62,602 nt of DNA from Gemmatimonadota bacterium (GTDB lineage: Bacteria; Latescibacterota; UBA2968; GCA-2709665). The translations under genes and the position numbers were made by a program. The DNA lies in the NCBI GenBank assembly GCA_028873695.1, contig JAPPNU010000077.1, positions 1 through 62,602 of the forward strand, in the 5' to 3' direction. A model generated the notes under the pieces. That model did no database searches, was not told where the DNA came from, and worked only from the letters and a program-made list of their open reading frames with translations. How positions within the stretch are numbered: position 1 is the first letter of the stretch; every line of letters begins with the position of its first letter. Positions 52,843-60,887 of the stretch are shown here, one piece after another.

Positions 52843-53036
52843 ATAGCCAGGAGAGAGGAAAGAGGAGTGAGGAGTGAGCAACGACAAAAAGCAGATCGGG
52901 AATCGCGAAAGGAAAGAGGAGTGAGAGGCCTTTGACTCGTTTTCTCTCTTTTCTCACTACTCTTCACTCTCTCCTCGACAATTGCCTTTTCTCTTTTCTC
53001 ACTTCTCTCCACTCTCTCCTCTACTCGTCTCCCCTG
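52843..53036. repeat. Purine-rich/pyrimidine-rich inverted low-complexity tract between blaI and blaR1-like gene
   Basis: The left arm (52849-52925) is made of GGAAAGAGGAGTGAG units, and the right arm (52936-53036) of CTTTTCTCAC, TACTCTTCACTCTCTCC and similar units. The two arms are largely complementary, so the transcript between the repressor and protease genes could fold into a long imperfect hairpin. No ribosome-binding site or gene is visible inside. Confidence 0.65.
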
Positions 53037-53069
53037 TTCCTGCGACGCATGGTCAATAGGGAACTTTGT

Positions 53070-55226
53070 ATGTTCGCGGCCTACGAGATCTTCGACGCTG
53101 TTTCACGGTTGGCGGTGTCTGCCGTGCTGGAAGGACTCTGGCCGGGACTGCTCGTTACGATTTCGCTCGCGTGCCTCCTGAACTTCGCGAAGTGGCTCAA
53201 CGCGCGGACCCGGTACGTAATCTGGACGGTCGCGCTGGCGGCGGTGTTCGCACTGTCCTGGTCCGGAATTTTGAGTCCGCCGGACCATGCGGGCGCCGCA
53301 CGAATATGGTCCCGGGCAGCGGAATTAAGAGAGGAGCAGGCCTCCGAAAGCCGGAATCTCAGCCGGGAGAAAGGGTACGAATCGACGCCCGCCTCCGAAG
53401 CGCCGGAGGGCCTGGAGCCGGATATCGTCGCTGAGCTTCCCCGCCCGTGGCCGCCGATTGTCTTCGCGGTATGGATGCTGGTCGCACTGGCATTGTCGGC
53501 GAGGCTCTTCCTGGCTTTTCGTCATATTCGGCGGCTGAAGCTGAGCGCGAGACCCCTTCCCGCCCGCTATCAGCACAGGTTGCGTCGCCTCCTTCGGGCT
53601 TGCGAGACGCGTCGCTGGGTGCGCCTTTGCAGTTCCACACAGTTGGTCGCTCCCGCGGCGACGGGTCTCTTCAGACCTGTGATTCTGATCCCCGAGTCCA
53701 TGCTGGACCGGCTGACGGAGGCGGAATTCGATCAGGTAGTCCTGCACGAACTGGCGCACCTGCACCGGCTGGATGACTGGTCCAGGCTCCTGCAGGCGAT
53801 CGTCGGGTGCGTTTTGTTCTTCCACCCGGCCGTATGGTGGATCGGTCGACAGATGGACCTTGAGCGAGAAGTCGCGTGCGACGATACGGTGGTTGGCATT
53901 ACCGGAGGAGCCAGAGACTACGCGGTCTGCCTCACCCGGCTGACCGAGATATTGGCATCGCCGGTCGGGTTGACGATGGGAATCGGCGCCGCCGGAGACC
54001 GGAAGCAGGTCGTTCGGCGGGTCTCACGGCTGTTGAAGGCCCCGGGCGGCCGCGATCGGCGGCTGTCACGGGCCGGCCTCATACTGGCTTTCGGTCTGGT
54101 CCTCGCGGTATTGACACACTGCGGAGGCGGACCTGCGGTCGAGGTGCCTGGCCGGTCGGAAGCCTTCGTCAGGCTGGCAACCTTCAAGGACCGGCTGCTG
54201 TCATTCCTGAGGCTGGACGGCCTGCCGTCCAGTTCCGGACGCTCGGACCTGGTTACGGTAATTGCGGATTCCCTGGATGCCCGAATGTTGGGTAATCCCA
54301 TCCGCGGCGTTTTCGAGAGGGTTATACGGACACCCGGTAAGGAGCGGCTATATCATGTCTCGTTCGTGCGAGCGGGAGATTTCCGGGCGTTGCGTCGGAG
54401 GAATATCGTGATCGCGGCGCCGCTTGACGGAGACCACGAAGCGGCCAGGCTGGTGCGCTCGCTGGTTCCGGACGGAAGGAGAGAAGCCATCCGTAACGGC
54501 GCGGCGCCGATTGTCATCCGCCGTGACGTGTGGGCGGACGACCAGGTCGTTGCGCTGGTTACGGGCGAGGACCGCGGAGCGTTGAAAGCCAACTTCCTGA
54601 CGGAAGCGGACCGGATTTACGGCGCGGTCGACGGGAAGCGGGATGAATGGGTCGCCGACATCCTCTATCGATTCGGCGAACGAGAGACGCTCGCTTCGGA
54701 GCTGGCGGAACGGTTCGGGTGGCGCGTGCGCGTGCCGTTCGGCTTCAATATGATCGACTCGCACGCCGATAGCGGTTTCGTGGTGCTGACGCGTACCCAC
54801 GCGCGGGTGCGCCAGTGGATGTTTGTCTACCGGGAGGACGGCGTGCGGCCGGACCGGTTGACCGAGGCGTGGTGCGTCCGGAAGCGGAACGAGATCGCCG
54901 CGAGGTTCTTTGAAAACGACGTCGTGGACCCAACCGGCCTGACCCTGAGTCAACGGGAACTGGGAGGCCGGCTGGCGGTGCATCTGGAAGGACTGTGGCA
55001 AAACGATTTTTCGTGGAAGGGCGGGCCCTTCAGAAGCTACGTGCTGGTCGACGAAGAGCGGGACCGGCTCTATTTCCTGGACCTTGGAGTTTACGGCCCT
55101 AACAGAAGAAAAGAGACCTATCTTCGTCAACTGGACGTTGTGGCCGGGACGTTCGAAACGGGGCCGTTCTATGAGGACCTGCTCGCGACGACAGGGACCG
55201 ATGTCACGCACGGCATCGATGACTGA
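53070..55226 (+). CDS. BlaR1-type M56 metalloprotease fused to a DUF4837-like domain
   Basis: This 718-residue protein has N-terminal membrane helices (GLLVTISLACLLNF, VIWTVALAAVFALSW, PIVFAVWMLVALALSARLFL) and an M56 zinc protease domain with HELAH at residues 226-230 and the downstream ligand motif DLEREVACDD. A last helix at 335-354 reads GLILAFGLVLAVLTHCGGG and looks like a lipoprotein signal. The C-terminal ~360 residues resemble DUF4837: RRRNIVIAAPLDGD, DVWADDQVVALV, GGPFRSYVLVDEERDRLYFL, YLRQLDVVAGTF. BlaR1 proteins normally end in a penicillin-binding sensor here. Start ATG 53070 has AGGGAA upstream; an earlier ATG is at 53049. Confidence 0.8.
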   Translation: MFAAYEIFDAVSRLAVSAVLEGLWPGLLVTISLACLLNFAKWLNARTRYVIWTVALAAVFALSWSGILSPPDHAGAARIWSRAAELREEQASESRNLSREKGYESTPASEAPEGLEPDIVAELPRPWPPIVFAVWMLVALALSARLFLAFRHIRRLKLSARPLPARYQHRLRRLLRACETRRWVRLCSSTQLVAPAATGLFRPVILIPESMLDRLTEAEFDQVVLHELAHLHRLDDWSRLLQAIVGCVLFFHPAVWWIGRQMDLEREVACDDTVVGITGGARDYAVCLTRLTEILASPVGLTMGIGAAGDRKQVVRRVSRLLKAPGGRDRRLSRAGLILAFGLVLAVLTHCGGGPAVEVPGRSEAFVRLATFKDRLLSFLRLDGLPSSSGRSDLVTVIADSLDARMLGNPIRGVFERVIRTPGKERLYHVSFVRAGDFRALRRRNIVIAAPLDGDHEAARLVRSLVPDGRREAIRNGAAPIVIRRDVWADDQVVALVTGEDRGALKANFLTEADRIYGAVDGKRDEWVADILYRFGERETLASELAERFGWRVRVPFGFNMIDSHADSGFVVLTRTHARVRQWMFVYREDGVRPDRLTEAWCVRKRNEIAARFFENDVVDPTGLTLSQRELGGRLAVHLEGLWQNDFSWKGGPFRSYVLVDEERDRLYFLDLGVYGPNRRKETYLRQLDVVAGTFETGPFYEDLLATTGTDVTHGIDD

Positions 55227-55616
55227 CTTCCGCGCGGGCAGAGGATACTCGCCCGTTTTTTTAATTTAAATATTAATTCATTAATTGTATGCGTCTGATG
55301 CCAGCACGAAATGGGATGCCGCAGCAATGTAACTTGCGACGACGAAATTCCACTCTTCCTCATCCCTGCACGCGACAGGACGTGCAAAGTCTGCAATTCC
55401 CGTTCCCACAGGAAAGGGCGACGTTAGTTGCTCTCGGGCGTCTCGCTCAGCTCCCCCTCTCCCCAACGGGAGAGGGGGCCGGGGGGAGAGGTCTCCGCAT
55501 ACGATACCCGTGCTTCGCGACGTAGCGCACACTGGCAGTTTACGGAAAAATGGCATTGGCGACAGACGGAAAATCAACCTGTCACGGTTAACATACAACC
55601 TGAAAGGAGGCCGAAG
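55227..55616. promoter_or_regulatory. Region upstream of tonB with a third ATTAA-N4-TTAAT site and repeats
   Basis: ATTAATTCATTAAT (55272-55285) matches the two sites before blaI. An 11 bp hairpin (CCCCCTCTCCC, CAAC, GGGAGAGGGGG, 55453-55478) with a CCGGGG-GAGAGG tail repeats the one near 2131. A diverged REP-like palindrome lies at 55525-55544. No gene is supported. Confidence 0.55.
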
Positions 55617-56258
55617 ATGTTGCGTTATAAGCATCCCGAAGCAGATCTGAAGCTGGCGTATCCCAAAGTCATGGCACGGAGTGTCGGGATTTCCGTCGTG
55701 TTTCTTCTGGTCCTCGCAGTGATGTTTCCCTCTTTCGAGATGGAAACACCGGCGCGGGTGCGCCGCCCCGACGTGATCATTGTCGAGCAAATTCCCGTCA
55801 TCCGGCATCCGCGCCGTCCTGAGCCCAAGCGGCCCTCAATACCGATTGAAGCGGATGCCGACGAGGTGCCCGAAGACGTAACCATCGAGTCGACTGAACT
55901 GGACCTGGAACGTGTACCCGTGGAACTCCCTGCGCCCGTGCGCCGCGAGACCGCGCACGTCGAGGAGGAGGTCCTTGAATTCTGGCGGGTTGAGCGGCAA
56001 CCCGTGCTGATCCGCGGCACGATGCCGGTTTACCCCGAAATGGCGAAGAGAGCCGGGCTGGAGGGGGTGGTGTTCGTGGCGTTCACGGTGGGCGCAGACG
56101 GAAGCGTCAGACAGGTCCGTGCCGTACGAGGACCGGAGATCTTCAGGAAGGCGGCGATCGAGGCGGTTTCGCAGTTCGTATTCGAGCCTGCCGTTCAGAA
56201 CGACCGGGTGGTCGCGGTGAAGATGTCGATGCCCATCCGGTTTCGGCTGAACGATTGA
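55617..56258 (+). CDS. tonB: TonB-family energy-transducing protein
   Basis: This 213-residue protein has a short cytoplasmic start (MLRYKHPEADLKLAYPKV), one membrane helix (GISVVFLLVLAVMF), a Pro/Glu/Arg-rich periplasmic stretch (RHPRRPEPKRPSIPIEADAD) and the TonB C-terminal domain at about 137-213 (GTMPVYPEMAKRAGLEGVVF, VGADGSVRQVRAV). It couples inner-membrane energy to outer-membrane transport, or, beside BlaR1-type proteases, acts in envelope signalling. ATG 55617 has AAAGGAGG upstream. BlaR1-TonB pairings are widespread in FCB bacteria. Confidence 0.9.
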   Translation: MLRYKHPEADLKLAYPKVMARSVGISVVFLLVLAVMFPSFEMETPARVRRPDVIIVEQIPVIRHPRRPEPKRPSIPIEADADEVPEDVTIESTELDLERVPVELPAPVRRETAHVEEEVLEFWRVERQPVLIRGTMPVYPEMAKRAGLEGVVFVAFTVGADGSVRQVRAVRGPEIFRKAAIEAVSQFVFEPAVQNDRVVAVKMSMPIRFRLND

Positions 56259-56587
56259 ACGCTTCGGGCAATCAGTGTCCGCTGGCCCGGCGCCTCTTCG
56301 TCCACTCGTCCGTTGGAGAAGACGTACCAGTATTCGCCACGCCATCTGCAGATGCCGGCCTGATGATTGTAGGTCCCGAACGCCCGCGAACCCGTCGCCA
56401 CGCGAGACCGCCGAATCGGTACCTGGTCGAACCAGGCCGGCCAATCCTTACCGTCGGGCCGTGTGCAGCCAGCCTTTCTGAACTGCGACGTTACCAGGTT
56501 GTCCCTCACCCTCTGCCTGAGTTCGGGCGTGAGCATGGAGATTCGCGTTTCCGTGTAGATGTCCGGTACGGGCATGGATAGTTTCAT
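56195..56587 (-). CDS. Hypothetical protein overlapping tonB 3' end (uncertain)
   Basis: The frame reads MKLSMPVPDIYTETRISMLT, then ELRQRVRDNLVTSQFRKAGC, and QAGICRWRGEYWYVFSNGRV; the middle looks like a real compact domain. Its last ~20 codons are antisense to tonB, so either the genes overlap tail-to-tail by 64 bases or this is a remnant whose true end is lost. I do not recognise the family. Confidence 0.35.
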   Translation of the reverse strand: MKLSMPVPDIYTETRISMLTPELRQRVRDNLVTSQFRKAGCTRPDGKDWPAWFDQVPIRRSRVATGSRAFGTYNHQAGICRWRGEYWYVFSNGRVDEEAPGQRTLIARSVQSFSRNRMGIDIFTATTRSF

Positions 56588-56663
56588 CCTGATTGTCTGG
56601 ATCTCGTGACGCTGACGTCGGCGTTCATACAAATCACCGCCGCACTTCCAGAACGGGTAACCA

Positions 56664-56701
56664 ATGTTGACTTATTCCCACAACACGCTTATAGTCAACA
56701 T
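56664..56701 (+). promoter_or_regulatory. Promoter embedded in an inverted repeat, upstream of the HNH gene
   Basis: TTGACT (56667-56672), exactly 17 bases, and TATAGT (56690-56695) form a strong promoter. The arms ATGTTGACT (56664-56672) and AGTCAACAT (56693-56701) are perfect inverted repeats covering the -35 and -10 boxes, so a dimeric regulator could bind both. Confidence 0.6.
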
Positions 56702-56738
56702 GTTATTCGGATTATGTGATGCCGGTGTGGTTGGCGGA

Positions 56739-57305
56739 ATGGGCACCAGACAGACGCGGATTATGCCCGGGTCGGTACGCATGGGACGCAATGTTCCAGC
56801 ATGTTTGAACCAGTTGCAACTGCGTTTCCCGGATGGTCGGCCGAGGCCCCGGGAAAGGAAGGTCCAAGTGCGATGCGAACAGTGCGGCAGCCTGTTTGGC
56901 GTCCCGCAGTGGTCTGCGCCAAAGAAAGTGCGGCTGCACTTCTGCTGCAAAGCCTGCCTCGATGCGTGGGCAACCGTAGATCCGGATGCCGGGGAGGGAC
57001 CTGCATTGAAGGGCCGACCGCAATTCAGGGGTGGGAACTGGAAGGTCCTGGCCGCGGAGGCGAGAGAACGGGACGGCTTTCGCTGCCGCAGTTGCGGGGT
57101 AACCGAGGAGACGCTGGGGCGGCAGCTCGACGAACACCACAAGATACCGGTCCGGCTGTTCGCGTCGGCAGCGGCGGCCAACCGTCCGGACAATCTGATC
57201 TCGGTCTGCCGGCCGTGCCACAAACGGATGGAAGACAGGACGGCGGTCGAACTCCCGCTCTTCCGTGACGTGAGACATCCCGGCCAGCGGCAGGATCGCG
57301 CATAA
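56739..57305 (+). CDS. HNH endonuclease-domain protein
   Basis: Up to 188 residues: a central zinc-finger-like CEQCGSLFGVPQW with CCKACLDAW, then a C-terminal HNH nuclease domain. The nuclease reads ARERDGFRCRSCGVTEE, DEHHKIPVRLF, ANRPDNLISVCRPCHKRMED, with His-His, Asn and His in place plus four structural Cys. It resembles homing or restriction-like HNH enzymes. The frame is open to 56664, but a consensus promoter occupies 56667-56695, so a start at 56739 or 56778 is more likely. It converges with the HD gene. Confidence 0.8.
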   Translation: MGTRQTRIMPGSVRMGRNVPACLNQLQLRFPDGRPRPRERKVQVRCEQCGSLFGVPQWSAPKKVRLHFCCKACLDAWATVDPDAGEGPALKGRPQFRGGNWKVLAAEARERDGFRCRSCGVTEETLGRQLDEHHKIPVRLFASAAAANRPDNLISVCRPCHKRMEDRTAVELPLFRDVRHPGQRQDRA

Positions 57306-57328
57306 GGCGCAATGTCGGATATCCGTTG

Positions 57329-58561
57329 CTAGAGAGCGTTCTTCTCTCCGAAAAGACGTTCGCAGACCTTGCCGGCGCGTTCCTGGTAGCCGTCGGGAAC
57401 AAAGACGTACAGCTTCCAGAGGCGTTCGTACTGGTCCTCCACCGCCTTGACGTCGAACGGCGGACTGTCGAGCGGCTCGTTGAGGCGCCGGACCCCGGTC
57501 TTCGTTTTCGTGAAGACCCGGGCCTCCTTGATGGAGGAAATGTCGGGGCAGTACAGGATGACCTGGTCGGGCTCCACGACGATGGCGTCGGCGATTTCGC
57601 GTTCCACCCGCTGTCTGGATTCGACGGACCTGGTGTACGATGCGATCAACTCATCTCTGGCTCGCCGGCCGATTTCTCCGGTGGACAGCACGTATGCCCG
57701 CTTCAACAGATCGCGGTAGACCACGCCGCGGACCAGGCGTTCGATACGCTCGTCCTTCCGGGCGATGAGCGAGCGAAGAAGCGCGCCGTCGGTAAGGTTA
57801 AGAATGTCTTCCTCGCGTAGGCCGAGTTGTACGGCCAGTTCCACGGCCTTGGCGATCATGGCGCCGGACGAGACTTTCGCATGGTGATAATAGACGCGTT
57901 CGGTCAGGAAATACCGCAGACGGAGAAGATGCAGTAATTCCGTCCGGGTGCTGAGTTTCTCGATGTTGATGGCGAGCTTGTCGTCGGCCACGGTGAAGGT
58001 GCTCAGTATACGGTCGTCGTAATCATGCTTCAAGCCCGCGAAATACGCGTCGCGGCGGAGGTAGTCCAGCAGGTCCGCGTCGACGGTGCTGGCAACGACC
58101 TGCCGCATCCAAGGCGGATCGAAACCGCGTTCGGTCAGGAGGGCGACTACCTGCTCCCTCTGACCGGATACGTCGAGTGCGCTGGCGAGTTCGTCCTGTG
58201 AGAGCGCACGTCGCATCCGTTCCGCCGAATCGTGACGCGGAAACAGCTTGCGTTCGTCTTCGAAGGTATGGCCGAATGGAAAATGAGACACGTCGTGGAC
58301 GAGTGCCGCCAGAACGACTGTGGTTTCCTGTTCGGCGCTTACATCCGTCCCGGAGTCCTTCAGGACGCCCACGATATGCCTCGCCATCGCGGCGGTGCCC
58401 AGGGAGTGTTCGAACCGGGTATGCGTACACCCCGGGTAAACGAGATGGGCGGTGCCCGTTTGGCGGATGCCCCGCAGCCGCTGGAACTGGCGGGTATCCA
58501 TCAGCCGGCGTTCCACTTCGCCGAACCGGATGTCGCCGTGGATCGGATCTCGAATGATCAT
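57329..58561 (-). CDS. HD-domain phosphohydrolase (COG1078, dGTPase-like)
   Basis: This 410-residue protein begins IIRDPIHGDIRFGEVERRLM and carries QFQRLRGIRQTG and YPGCTHTRFEHSLGTAAMAR. The HD pair appears in ALVHDVSHFPFGHTFED; the other metal ligands are His in TRFEHS and a later Asp in VVASTVDADLLDYLRRDAYF. This is the COG1078 group related to SAMHD1 and dGTP triphosphohydrolases; nucleotide hydrolysis is likely. A MITE derivative lies just upstream of its start. Confidence 0.92.
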   Translation of the reverse strand: MIIRDPIHGDIRFGEVERRLMDTRQFQRLRGIRQTGTAHLVYPGCTHTRFEHSLGTAAMARHIVGVLKDSGTDVSAEQETTVVLAALVHDVSHFPFGHTFEDERKLFPRHDSAERMRRALSQDELASALDVSGQREQVVALLTERGFDPPWMRQVVASTVDADLLDYLRRDAYFAGLKHDYDDRILSTFTVADDKLAINIEKLSTRTELLHLLRLRYFLTERVYYHHAKVSSGAMIAKAVELAVQLGLREEDILNLTDGALLRSLIARKDERIERLVRGVVYRDLLKRAYVLSTGEIGRRARDELIASYTRSVESRQRVEREIADAIVVEPDQVILYCPDISSIKEARVFTKTKTGVRRLNEPLDSPPFDVKAVEDQYERLWKLYVFVPDGYQERAGKVCERLFGEKNAL

Positions 58562-58577
58562 TTACCGGAGCCTCAAA

Positions 58578-58631
58578 AGCTGTCTTAAAATTCCCAGCCG
58601 CGCGAAGACCGCTGGGAATTCTAAGACAGCT
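58578..58631. mobile_element. Short MITE-like derivative (second family)
   Basis: AGCTGTCTTAAAATTCCCAG (58578-58597) and CTGGGAATTCTAAGACAGCT (58612-58631) are 20 bp inverted repeats with one mismatch around a 14-base loop. The right part matches the end of the element at 30625-30790, so this looks like an internally deleted copy. It is 16 bases upstream of the HD gene start and could also act as a terminator-like hairpin. Confidence 0.7.
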
Positions 58632-58782
58632 TCTCAATAGCCTGACGCCGCCTTCGCCTCTCAAGCCGTCCAAAGGTAACCAATCGGTCGACACGTGGCA
58701 ATGCAAACGCACCATGCGCAACGGGCCGCCGGTGAAGACGCCCGGCAGCCCGTACGCGCGTATTGCCGTCCGATGCCGGGGC

Positions 58783-59337
58783 TTAGAAGTAGACCTTCAA
58801 GCCGGCGAACAGGCGATCGATTTCCGTGGTGCTGCCGTCGGAAAAGATGAAGTCCCGCTTGTAGTTCAGGCCCAGGCGTATCCGGTCATTGACAATGATG
58901 TCGATGCCCGCGCCGGGCGCAAGGCCGAAGTTGCTCTCGCCGTCATCGGGCCTGTAGAGTCCCGCCTGTGCGGAGAAATAATACACGAACGGATCGGCGT
59001 TGTAGTCCAGGCGTGAACCCAAACTGTAGATGGACAGCTCTCTGTCTGAAAGATACGAATAGCCGCCCTCGATCGCCAGCCACCCGTCCCTCTCGTAACC
59101 CAGGTTCAGGCTGTATAGCAGTCCGGTGCGGTTGCCGTCCGCGTTCCTGTCGAAAATACCGGAGCCGAACGCGGGGCTGACGTAGAACCGGCCTTCAGGA
59201 CCGCCGAACGGGTAGCCGCCGCGGCCCAGTTCGCTGCCCTCGGGACCGTCGGTGCGGCCCTGCTCTGCCGCGTCCAGCGGGAGGCTGAACAGTGCGCCGC
59301 AGATGGTGAAGATCATAACGAGGCTTGCGGATTTCAT
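58783..59337 (-). CDS. Outer-membrane beta-barrel protein
   Basis: This 184-residue protein has a signal peptide (VMIFTICGALFSLPLDAA). The mature part has alternating strands with Gly/Tyr/Asp: GRFYVSPAFGSGIFDRN, LLYSLNLGYERDGWLAIEGG, YFSAQAGLYRPD, IRLGLNYKRDFIF. It ends EIDRLFAGLKVYF, with the terminal Phe recognised by the Bam machinery. This is a small eight-strand OmpA/OmpX-type barrel. It follows lpoB by 51 bases, with AAGGAG before its ATG. Confidence 0.82.
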   Translation of the reverse strand: MKSASLVMIFTICGALFSLPLDAAEQGRTDGPEGSELGRGGYPFGGPEGRFYVSPAFGSGIFDRNADGNRTGLLYSLNLGYERDGWLAIEGGYSYLSDRELSIYSLGSRLDYNADPFVYYFSAQAGLYRPDDGESNFGLAPGAGIDIIVNDRIRLGLNYKRDFIFSDGSTTEIDRLFAGLKVYF

Positions 59338-59388
59338 GGCGAATCTCCTTTTGTGTTTGACGTGGGAGCAGAGCCGGCAGCCCTGGCA

Positions 59389-59985
59389 TCAGATTCCGAT
59401 ATGCCGTTTCTTGTAGGCTTTCCGGATTTCCTTCTCGTCGGTCCAGGCGATTTCCGACGTGAGCAGATTGGTCAGCTGGAAGGTCGCTTTATAGTAGATC
59501 AGTTTGTCCTTGCCGACCTGCTGCACGTTCGCCGTGAGGGTGCCGGTCAGCAGATACTCCGCGCCCGTCTGGCTGCCCGGACCCCTGGCCTGCTCCGGGT
59601 CCACGTATCCGGACTGCTGGTACTCGTACTCCTCGGCGATGTCCCGGCGGTTAACCACGTCGGCAAATCGAAAACTGCCGCTCTGGAGGAGCTGTGTCCG
59701 GACCTTGTTGGAAAGCATGGTCATATCGATGTGTTCCGCCGTACGGTTGCGCATCTTTCCGATCATGACAACCGGCGCGCCGTTGCTTCCGGCAATGTGG
59801 CTGTCGACCATGGACTGGATCATTTTCTTCGCGATCAGTTGCATGTCGTTTTCGCTGAACCGGTCGTCCAGCAGCGCAATGGCGTTGGGATCTTCGTACG
59901 AGCCCTTCGTGAAGGCTCTGGGTCCCGCGCAACTGACGGCGAACGCGAGAACGACGGCGAGCGTGATGCAGATTCCTGGCTTCAT
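59389..59985 (-). CDS. lpoB: Penicillin-binding-protein activator LpoB family lipoprotein
   Basis: This 198-residue lipoprotein (lipobox VLAFAVSC) matches LpoB: FSENDMQLIAKKMIQSMVDS, VVMIGKMRNRTAEHIDM, ANVQQVGKDKLIYYKATFQL and the C-terminal WTDEKEIRKAYKKRHIGI. In Enterobacteria LpoB activates PBP1B from the outer membrane. Here it lies between a hypothetical secreted protein and the outer-membrane barrel gene, downstream of a COG3014 lipoprotein, a neighbourhood also known in gamma-proteobacteria. AGGAGG precedes the ATG. Confidence 0.9.
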   Translation of the reverse strand: MKPGICITLAVVLAFAVSCAGPRAFTKGSYEDPNAIALLDDRFSENDMQLIAKKMIQSMVDSHIAGSNGAPVVMIGKMRNRTAEHIDMTMLSNKVRTQLLQSGSFRFADVVNRRDIAEEYEYQQSGYVDPEQARGPGSQTGAEYLLTGTLTANVQQVGKDKLIYYKATFQLTNLLTSEIAWTDEKEIRKAYKKRHIGI

Positions 59986-60061
59986 GGCGATTCTCCTCCT
60001 GGTAAAATAGTCCGTAAGACGATGCGGCGCTGTTGTTGTTCTCGGACAGACGGCGTGTGAT

Positions 60062-60862
60062 TCAATTCCATTCGCACTGGAAGTGCGCGCCCGCCATGTG
60101 CCACTTGTAGGGCAACAGGACGTCCTGGCGATAGCGCACCTGCAGGCGGCAGTCCTGCATGGTCGAACTCACCGGATAATCGAAAGGAATCTCCCGGATA
60201 CCGGCACGGTCGGCATCGGGTACGTCGGATGAACGGAAAATATCCGGTTTGGTCGACGTGAAGACCTGCATTGTCTTGCCCCCATACGTCTTCAGCGGTA
60301 CGCGGTCGGCGAACGTGATGCGCCGGATCTGCCTGGGAAGGAGGGGATCCGTGAGATCCACGCGCTCGTCCCGGCGCCAACTCCCCGCCAGTACCGCGCC
60401 CAGGTCCGCCGTAAAGATGCGTTCGGCCGGCCCGTCCGGAATGATGACGTATAGATATCGTCTGCGAGCCTGCCGCGACTGACCCGAGAACTCGAGCTGA
60501 ATGGAGAGAGTCAGCGCCCGGTTGGGGGGCAGGGCGTGCAGTGAGATCGCCTGGATGACCTTTTGCGAGACGCCTGCCTTCTTGAGCTCGATCAGCGCGC
60601 CGGCAGAAGCGTCTCCCGCAAACCGGCGTTCCTGCACCATCCTTCGGATCGCCTCGTCGTCGAAATCGTTCCGGCTGAGACTGACGACGTCTTCCAGGGT
60701 GAGGGGTAGCTGGTCGGAGCGTTCGTACACGGGCGGCAGGTTCCGTCCGTCCCACGTCACGATGTTGACAACGGCGCCCCGCGTCGGTATGTCCGCAGCC
60801 CATACCGTCTGGCTCCACCCCGCGAGAGCCAGGGCCAGGCAGATTCGAATCTGTTGCTTCAT
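60062..60862 (-). CDS. Hypothetical secreted protein in the lpoB cluster
   Basis: This 266-residue protein has a clear signal peptide (ICLALALAGWSQTVWA, cleavage before ADIP). A helical domain reads LEDVVSLSRNDFDDEAIRRM and GALIELKKAGVSQKVIQAI, a pattern resembling short protein-interaction repeats. A strand-rich C-terminal half ends AHFQCEWN, with RYLYVIIPDG and QDCRLQVRYR; it may resemble the YcfL-like component of lpoB neighbourhoods in position. The family is not recognised. AAAGGAGG precedes the start, and it follows the COG3014 gene by 25 bases. Confidence 0.7.
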   Translation of the reverse strand: MKQQIRICLALALAGWSQTVWAADIPTRGAVVNIVTWDGRNLPPVYERSDQLPLTLEDVVSLSRNDFDDEAIRRMVQERRFAGDASAGALIELKKAGVSQKVIQAISLHALPPNRALTLSIQLEFSGQSRQARRRYLYVIIPDGPAERIFTADLGAVLAGSWRRDERVDLTDPLLPRQIRRITFADRVPLKTYGGKTMQVFTSTKPDIFRSSDVPDADRAGIREIPFDYPVSSTMQDCRLQVRYRQDVLLPYKWHMAGAHFQCEWN

Positions 60863-60887
60863 GGTGTTCCTCCTTTCGGATGAGTGG

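Noticed and set aside
52404..55226. Beta-lactam resistance locus
   Set aside because: The BlaR1-like protein has no penicillin-binding sensor domain and no beta-lactamase or PBP2a-like gene is nearby.
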